The position numbers and the translations under genes are program-made. From Lachnoclostridium sp. Marseille-P6806 (GTDB lineage Bacteria > Bacillota > Clostridia > Lachnospirales > Lachnospiraceae), in contig NZ_LR130577.1 of the NCBI RefSeq assembly GCF_900625025.1, positions 62,001 to 126,000 on the forward strand: DNA of 64,000 nucleotides, in the 5' to 3' direction. A model generated the notes under the pieces. The model was not told where the DNA came from. It saw nothing but the letters and a program-made list of their open reading frames with translations, and did no database searches. The number at the start of each line of letters is the position of its first letter. The first letter of the stretch is position 1. Shown in pieces: positions 60,595-64,000 of this stretch.

Positions 60595-62145
60595 TTAATT
60601 CTGCTGTGCCAGCCACTCGTCGAGTTGTCTCTGCTTTTCGTCAATTACTTTCTGAAGTCCGGCAGCATACAGCTTCTGATTGAATTCAGGAAGAACTTCT
60701 TCCGGATCAACCGCACCGCAGTCAAGGGAAGCCTCATACTCACTCATAACATTGCTGAGGGCCGTAAGTTCAGCAGCAACGTTTGTACTGTCAAACATGA
60801 AGCCGAGAGCCTTGGAATGAGTTGCCGTATAGTTCATCGCTTTCTGCTCATCCATGATCTCATGAGAGCTGCCCTCCCAGACATGCATATTATACTGGTT
60901 TGGAAGCTCCCATCCCATATTCAGGTTGTAGCCTGCTGTTGTCGCATCAACACCGTCGGGGAATCCGATAATATCGTTTTCTTCATCAACATACTTGTAA
61001 TGCACGCCCTCAATGCCCCAGTTAAGCAGGTTCATGAAGTCCTTGTTGGAATACATGTAGTTGAGAACCTTCATTGTTATCTCCGGATCCTCGCAGTTGT
61101 AGGAAATGCCCCATGTAAGAGCTGCAACAGCACTAGTATAGCAGAAAGCTCCCGGAGGGTTGATTCTGACGGCAATCAGGTCCTGCCCGGTGCTTAAGGA
61201 TTCCTGCTCGGCAACACCCGGCTTGTAAGGCGTAGCGAAGCAGAACGCATTGCCCGCTTTCATGATTACCGTACCGGAATCCGTGCTCGTCGGCATATCC
61301 TTGCTGATGTACCCCGCCTCATAATACTTGCGGACGGTGCCGGCAAGATTCTTGTAGTTATCCGTCTCGAAGTAGTTGACTACGGTAGAATCCGCACCGC
61401 CGTTATCAAGAACGCCCAGCTTATCAGCCAGAGTATCCGCAAAATAGATGTTGCCGATCAGCGAGCCGCTTGCGCCGACAATCACATCCATTTCGGGCTC
61501 ATTCTCATGAACCGCGGCAAAGATATCTTCACACTCCTCCAAGGAATCGATGCCGGAGACATCAAGATTATACTTATCAAGGATATCCTTACGCATAACC
61601 AGACAGCTGTCTGCATACCACTCTTTTTCAACAGGAAGACCATAGGTGATTCCGTTCATGGATGCTACATGTAAGATCGTGTCATCATTGATCGCGCTCT
61701 TGATATCAGGTCCGTACTGCTCCACAAGATCTGTCAGATCAAGGAGATAACCGCTGTTTACATAGTTGCTTGCCTGTGTATACATGACAGGCACCAGATC
61801 CAGCTTCTCACCGCCTGTCAGCATCAGCTGAATCTGCTGTGCGAATTCGCCCCAGCCAAGAACAGTAACATCGATCTGCGCCCCGAGATCCCGTCCCAGC
61901 TGCTCATTCATCTTCGCAACAACCTGATCAAGATCTTTCTGCGGGTTGCCGATAACCGCCATCGAAACAGTAAACATATCATCTGTATTTACGGGCTTTG
62001 GCTCCGCATCGGCTGTCTCCTCAACAGCCCCTGCATCATTGGATGCCGCTTCTGCAGGAGCCGTATTTCCCGAAGCGCCGCATCCCGCCAATGCTCCCGC
62101 TGCCAACCCGGCGGCAAGAGCAAAAGATAAAACTTTCTTTCTCAT
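60595..62145 (-). CDS. Large carbohydrate ABC transporter solute-binding lipoprotein (LplA type)
   Basis: 516 residues, the longer LplA-like binding proteins that go with LplB/LplC permeases. Lipobox LAGC in GALAGCGASGN, A/E-rich linker, then VSMAVIGNPQKDLDQVVAKM, MLTGGEKLDLVPVMYTQASN, YGLPVEKEWYADSCLVMRKD. First gene of module 3; a TATAAT hexamer (minus strand, 62182-62187) 37 bases upstream is a candidate -10 but no convincing -35 is seen. Confidence 0.92.
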   Translation of the reverse strand: MRKKVLSFALAAGLAAGALAGCGASGNTAPAEAASNDAGAVEETADAEPKPVNTDDMFTVSMAVIGNPQKDLDQVVAKMNEQLGRDLGAQIDVTVLGWGEFAQQIQLMLTGGEKLDLVPVMYTQASNYVNSGYLLDLTDLVEQYGPDIKSAINDDTILHVASMNGITYGLPVEKEWYADSCLVMRKDILDKYNLDVSGIDSLEECEDIFAAVHENEPEMDVIVGASGSLIGNIYFADTLADKLGVLDNGGADSTVVNYFETDNYKNLAGTVRKYYEAGYISKDMPTSTDSGTVIMKAGNAFCFATPYKPGVAEQESLSTGQDLIAVRINPPGAFCYTSAVAALTWGISYNCEDPEITMKVLNYMYSNKDFMNLLNWGIEGVHYKYVDEENDIIGFPDGVDATTAGYNLNMGWELPNQYNMHVWEGSSHEIMDEQKAMNYTATHSKALGFMFDSTNVAAELTALSNVMSEYEASLDCGAVDPEEVLPEFNQKLYAAGLQKVIDEKQRQLDEWLAQQN

Positions 62146-62373
62146 ACATTCCCTCCCTATAATATTGTTGTTTACGTTGGAATTATAATATCCCAGAGAG
62201 AAGTATATTTCTTGCAGCAGGCTGACTTAAATTGGCACTCAAATGTATATTTTGTAAAAGGCGCCATTGCGGAAGAAGGCCGATTGCAGAAGATTCCGAT
62301 CCGCTTCGATGTACGCCGGCCGTCAAATCCGCACCCATGCAGGCACGGCGCCCGCTCTCCGTCCATCTCACAC

Positions 62374-62420
62374 AAAAAGCCCTGCTGAACCGGGGTTGAT
62401 CCGTTCAGTAAGGCTTTCTT
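62374..62420 (-). terminator. Bidirectional rho-independent terminator
   Basis: 14-position stem AAGCCCTGCTGAAC (62377-62390) with GTTCAGTAAGGCTT (62403-62416), one mismatch, loop of 12. TTTTT follows on the minus strand and TTTCTTTT on the plus. It follows the C-terminal gene remnant at 62441. Confidence 0.75.
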
Positions 62421-62440
62421 TTCATACCGTTCGACGGCTT

Positions 62441-62526
62441 TCATGACAGCATCCGCTTTACAAAGAAATTCTCCAATAATCCCACCATTTCCTCGAAGCT
62501 GTTTCTATTTCTTCTTCCGTATAATC
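62441..62526 (-). pseudogene. C-terminal remnant of a lost gene
   Basis: Between repeat copy D and the terminator a frame reads NSFEEMVGLLENFFVKRMLS then TGA, which looks like the end of a normal protein. Nothing upstream but the repeat, so the body of the gene appears deleted. Product not recognised. Confidence 0.35.
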
Positions 62527-62650
62527 CTCCATGCCGAAGCGTTCCTCAGCGAGGCACGCGCTGCAAAATCCGCGCAGGCGATTTTACAGCTGCGATCAGG
62601 GCTATTTGGCTTCGGCACAAATAGCCGTGTGAAAAATCAGCGCATCGGGC
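62527..62650 (-). repeat. Dispersed intergenic hairpin repeat, copy D
   Basis: About 124 bp. Minus strand: ATGCGCTGATTTTTCACACG, GCTATTTGTGCCGAAGCCAA, ATAGCCCTGATCGCAGC, AAATCGCCTGCGCGG, ATTTTGCAGCGCGTGCCTCG, ending GCTTCGGCATGGAGGATTAT. It now precedes a gene remnant instead of an intact gene. Confidence 0.8.
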
Positions 62651-62843
62651 ACAGAGGAGATGTTTTGTCGCTGAAAGGGTTTCCAAACCGCTAAAGTCTT
62701 TGACGGTTATTCTGTTACATATAAACATAAATAATACTATTATCAATTATACGGTATGGAATTATTATAGAGTTATGATTCAGAAAATTTTCATGCAACA
62801 AATAAAAAGGGCAAATTAGAATTTATGAGAAAGGATAGGGTAC

Positions 62844-63161
62844 ATGATTACAATTTTATTCCGCAGAGTATCCGTATGTATGGGCGATGATGCTGGAAAT
62901 GGTGAATATACAATTGAACTACATGACAGTGCTACGCTTAGAGAACTGCTACATGTCATTTTGCATGGCGGAAGCGGTAACGACTGGCCGATTCCTTATA
63001 CTGGGGCAAATAGCTACTGGGTGATTCATTCCGATATCGGTGAGCTTGCCAGAATATTCACCGACAGCAATGGTGAATGGCATATTACCAACTGTTGCTG
63101 TAACGAAAATACACTCCTAAAAAAACTCGGGATCACATGGACTTTTGCTGGCAGAGATTGA
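62844..63161 (+). CDS. Small protein of unknown function
   Basis: 105 residues behind AAAGGATAGGGTAC. Cysteine-rich centre (HITNCCCNENTLL), hydrophobic N-terminus short of a membrane helix (MITILFRRVSVCMGDD), WPIPYTGANSYWVIHSD in the middle. No family recognised. Codon use is AT-richer than the neighbouring transport genes, and it sits beside an IS, so recent acquisition is possible. Confidence 0.6.
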   Translation: MITILFRRVSVCMGDDAGNGEYTIELHDSATLRELLHVILHGGSGNDWPIPYTGANSYWVIHSDIGELARIFTDSNGEWHITNCCCNENTLLKKLGITWTFAGRD

Positions 63162-63234
63162 GAAAGGAAGGCAACAGCAACTCCCGGTTTGTCTAAATAA
63201 TATTTTCCCGGAATACCCACTTTCAAATAAACAC

Positions 63235-63264
63235 AAAAAGACCGTAACAACTAAGCTACGGTCT
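63235..63264 (-). terminator. Minus-strand terminator at the edge of the IS1182 element
   Basis: 8-bp stem AGACCGTA (63239-63246) with TACGGTCT (63257-63264); on the minus strand followed by TTTTTGTG. It would end a minus-strand gene now separated by the IS, or be part of the element's end. Confidence 0.5.
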
Positions 63265-64000
63265 CAGACTGTAGACAAAGTCCGATGTTTCGGCCTCGGA
63301 TTTTTATTACCCAAAAGTGTTGGGAATGGCGTATCTACGGCATTTCTAGTACTTTTCTATAGTATAATAAAGATGTCAAAAACGAGGTGTCCGGCACTAT
63401 GATGACTCATGATTCTGATAAGAAAAGAGGTCAGGTCCAGATGTTCTGTATGGATGACCTCGTCCCGCAAGATCATCTCTTAAGAGCAGTTGATAACGCG
63501 ATCGATTGGCGTTTCATATACGAGCTTGTCGAGGAAAAATACTCGCCCGACTTTGGCCGTCCGAGTATGGATCCTGTCGTACTCATCAAGATCCCCATCA
63601 TTCAATACCTCTACGGCATCCGGAGCATGCGTCAAACGATCAAGGAGATCGAAGTTAACGTCGCTTACCGCTGGTTCCTTGGCCTCGACATGACAGATCC
63701 GGTTCCGCACTTTTCTACGTTCGGGAAGAATTACACCAGGCGATTTAAAGACACCGACCTGTTCGAGCAGATCTTTGCCCGAGTTCTGGAAGAATGCTGC
63801 AGTCATCACCTCATTGATACAAAGGACATCTTTATCGATTCCACACATGTGAAAGCGTGTGCTAATCATAAAAAGATGGAGAAGAAGTTTGTCCATCAGG
63901 AGGCTCTCTTCTACGAGAAACAGCTGGAGACGGAAATCAACGCGGATCGCGAAGATCATGGCAAGAAACCTCTGAAAGACAAGGATGATCCTCATGACGG
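63265..64000 (+). mobile_element. IS1182 family insertion sequence, left part
   Basis: Element begins near CAGACTGTAGACAAAGTCC and runs off the window. A TATAAT (63364-63369) lies about 30 bases before the transposase start. The exact left inverted repeat needs the right end for comparison. Confidence 0.65.
63399..64000 (+). CDS. IS1182 family transposase, partial (3' end outside window)
   Basis: 200 codons visible, all open. MMTHDSDKKRGQVQMFCMDD with VPQDHLLRAVDNAIDW, then YSPDFGRPSMDPVVLIKIPI with IQYLYGIRSMRQTIKEIEVN, AYRWFLGLDMTDPVPHFSTF, and the first catalytic Asp in DIFIDSTHVKACANHKK, the order seen in IS1182 (DDE) transposases. Start is the first of two ATGs behind GAGGTG. Looks intact as far as visible. 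Confidence 0.9.
   Translation, partial: MMTHDSDKKRGQVQMFCMDDLVPQDHLLRAVDNAIDWRFIYELVEEKYSPDFGRPSMDPVVLIKIPIIQYLYGIRSMRQTIKEIEVNVAYRWFLGLDMTDPVPHFSTFGKNYTRRFKDTDLFEQIFARVLEECCSHHLIDTKDIFIDSTHVKACANHKKMEKKFVHQEALFYEKQLETEINADREDHGKKPLKDKDDPHD

Noticed and set aside
62172-62444. 90-codon minus-strand frame starting MKAVERYEKKALLNG
   Set aside because: It reads straight through both arms of a strong terminator and into the promoter region of the binding-protein gene; no family resemblance.

Overview
The window looks like the chromosome of a moderately high-GC Firmicute, most likely a gut Lachnospiraceae (Clostridium cluster XIVa). The basis is the mix of families: three Firmicute-type sugar ABC importers without their own ATPases, two YesM/YesN two-component systems, a BlaI/BlaR1-like pair, GG(A)GG ribosome binding sites before nearly every gene, a type I-E CRISPR system with a Cas2-DnaQ fusion, and IS4, IS110 and IS1182 family elements. 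No rRNA or tRNA gene was found.

Layout. 1-3.1 kb (minus strand): a damaged phosphate-uptake locus. pstS and pstA carry internal deletions, pstB and phoU are absent where expected, and a sensor kinase lacking its N-terminus follows pstA. 3.2-7.4 kb: a bL25/Ctc-like protein behind a long attenuator-like leader, a DUF523 protein, a MATE fragment, a nitroreductase, YaaA and a frameshifted Bcp peroxiredoxin. 7.6-18.7 kb: a complete type I-E CRISPR-Cas locus, all on the minus strand (cas3-cse1-cse2-cas7-cas5-cas6e-cas1-cas2/dnaQ, then 29 repeats), with a vestigial repeat pair upstream of cas3. 19.3-24.4 kb: broken genes (EAL protein, SF1 helicase, IS110) around an intact mannitol-dehydrogenase-family gene. 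24.4-31 kb: a GNAT-glutaredoxin fusion, an ATPase, a second broken MATE gene, a serine hydrolase, a broken esterase and an IS4 element with a frameshifted transposase.

31-62 kb is three carbohydrate-uptake modules. Module 1 (31.0-40.3 kb): two paralogous solute-binding proteins, two permeases and a GH172 enzyme, divergent from a YesM/YesN pair. Module 2 (40.3-47.2 kb): mutase, NahK-like N-acetylhexosamine 1-kinase, binding protein and two permeases, divergent from an AraC regulator; this reads as a route from an N-acetylhexosamine glycan to hexosamine phosphate. Module 3 (51.3-62.1 kb): binding protein, YesM, YesN, type B carboxylesterase, two permeases and a permuted GH3 beta-glycosidase in one direction. 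Between modules 2 and 3 sit a lipoprotein and a BlaI/BlaR1-like pair with two operator dyads. The right end holds a small unknown gene and an IS1182 element running off the edge.

Two themes cross the window. First, a mosaic, hairpin-rich intergenic repeat occurs at nine or more sites; most copies end in CTTCGGCATGGAGGA immediately before a start codon, in the orientation of the gene, so the repeat itself supplies the ribosome binding site. Second, an unusual number of genes carry internal deletions or single-base homopolymer frameshifts, which points either to active genome decay or to assembly problems.
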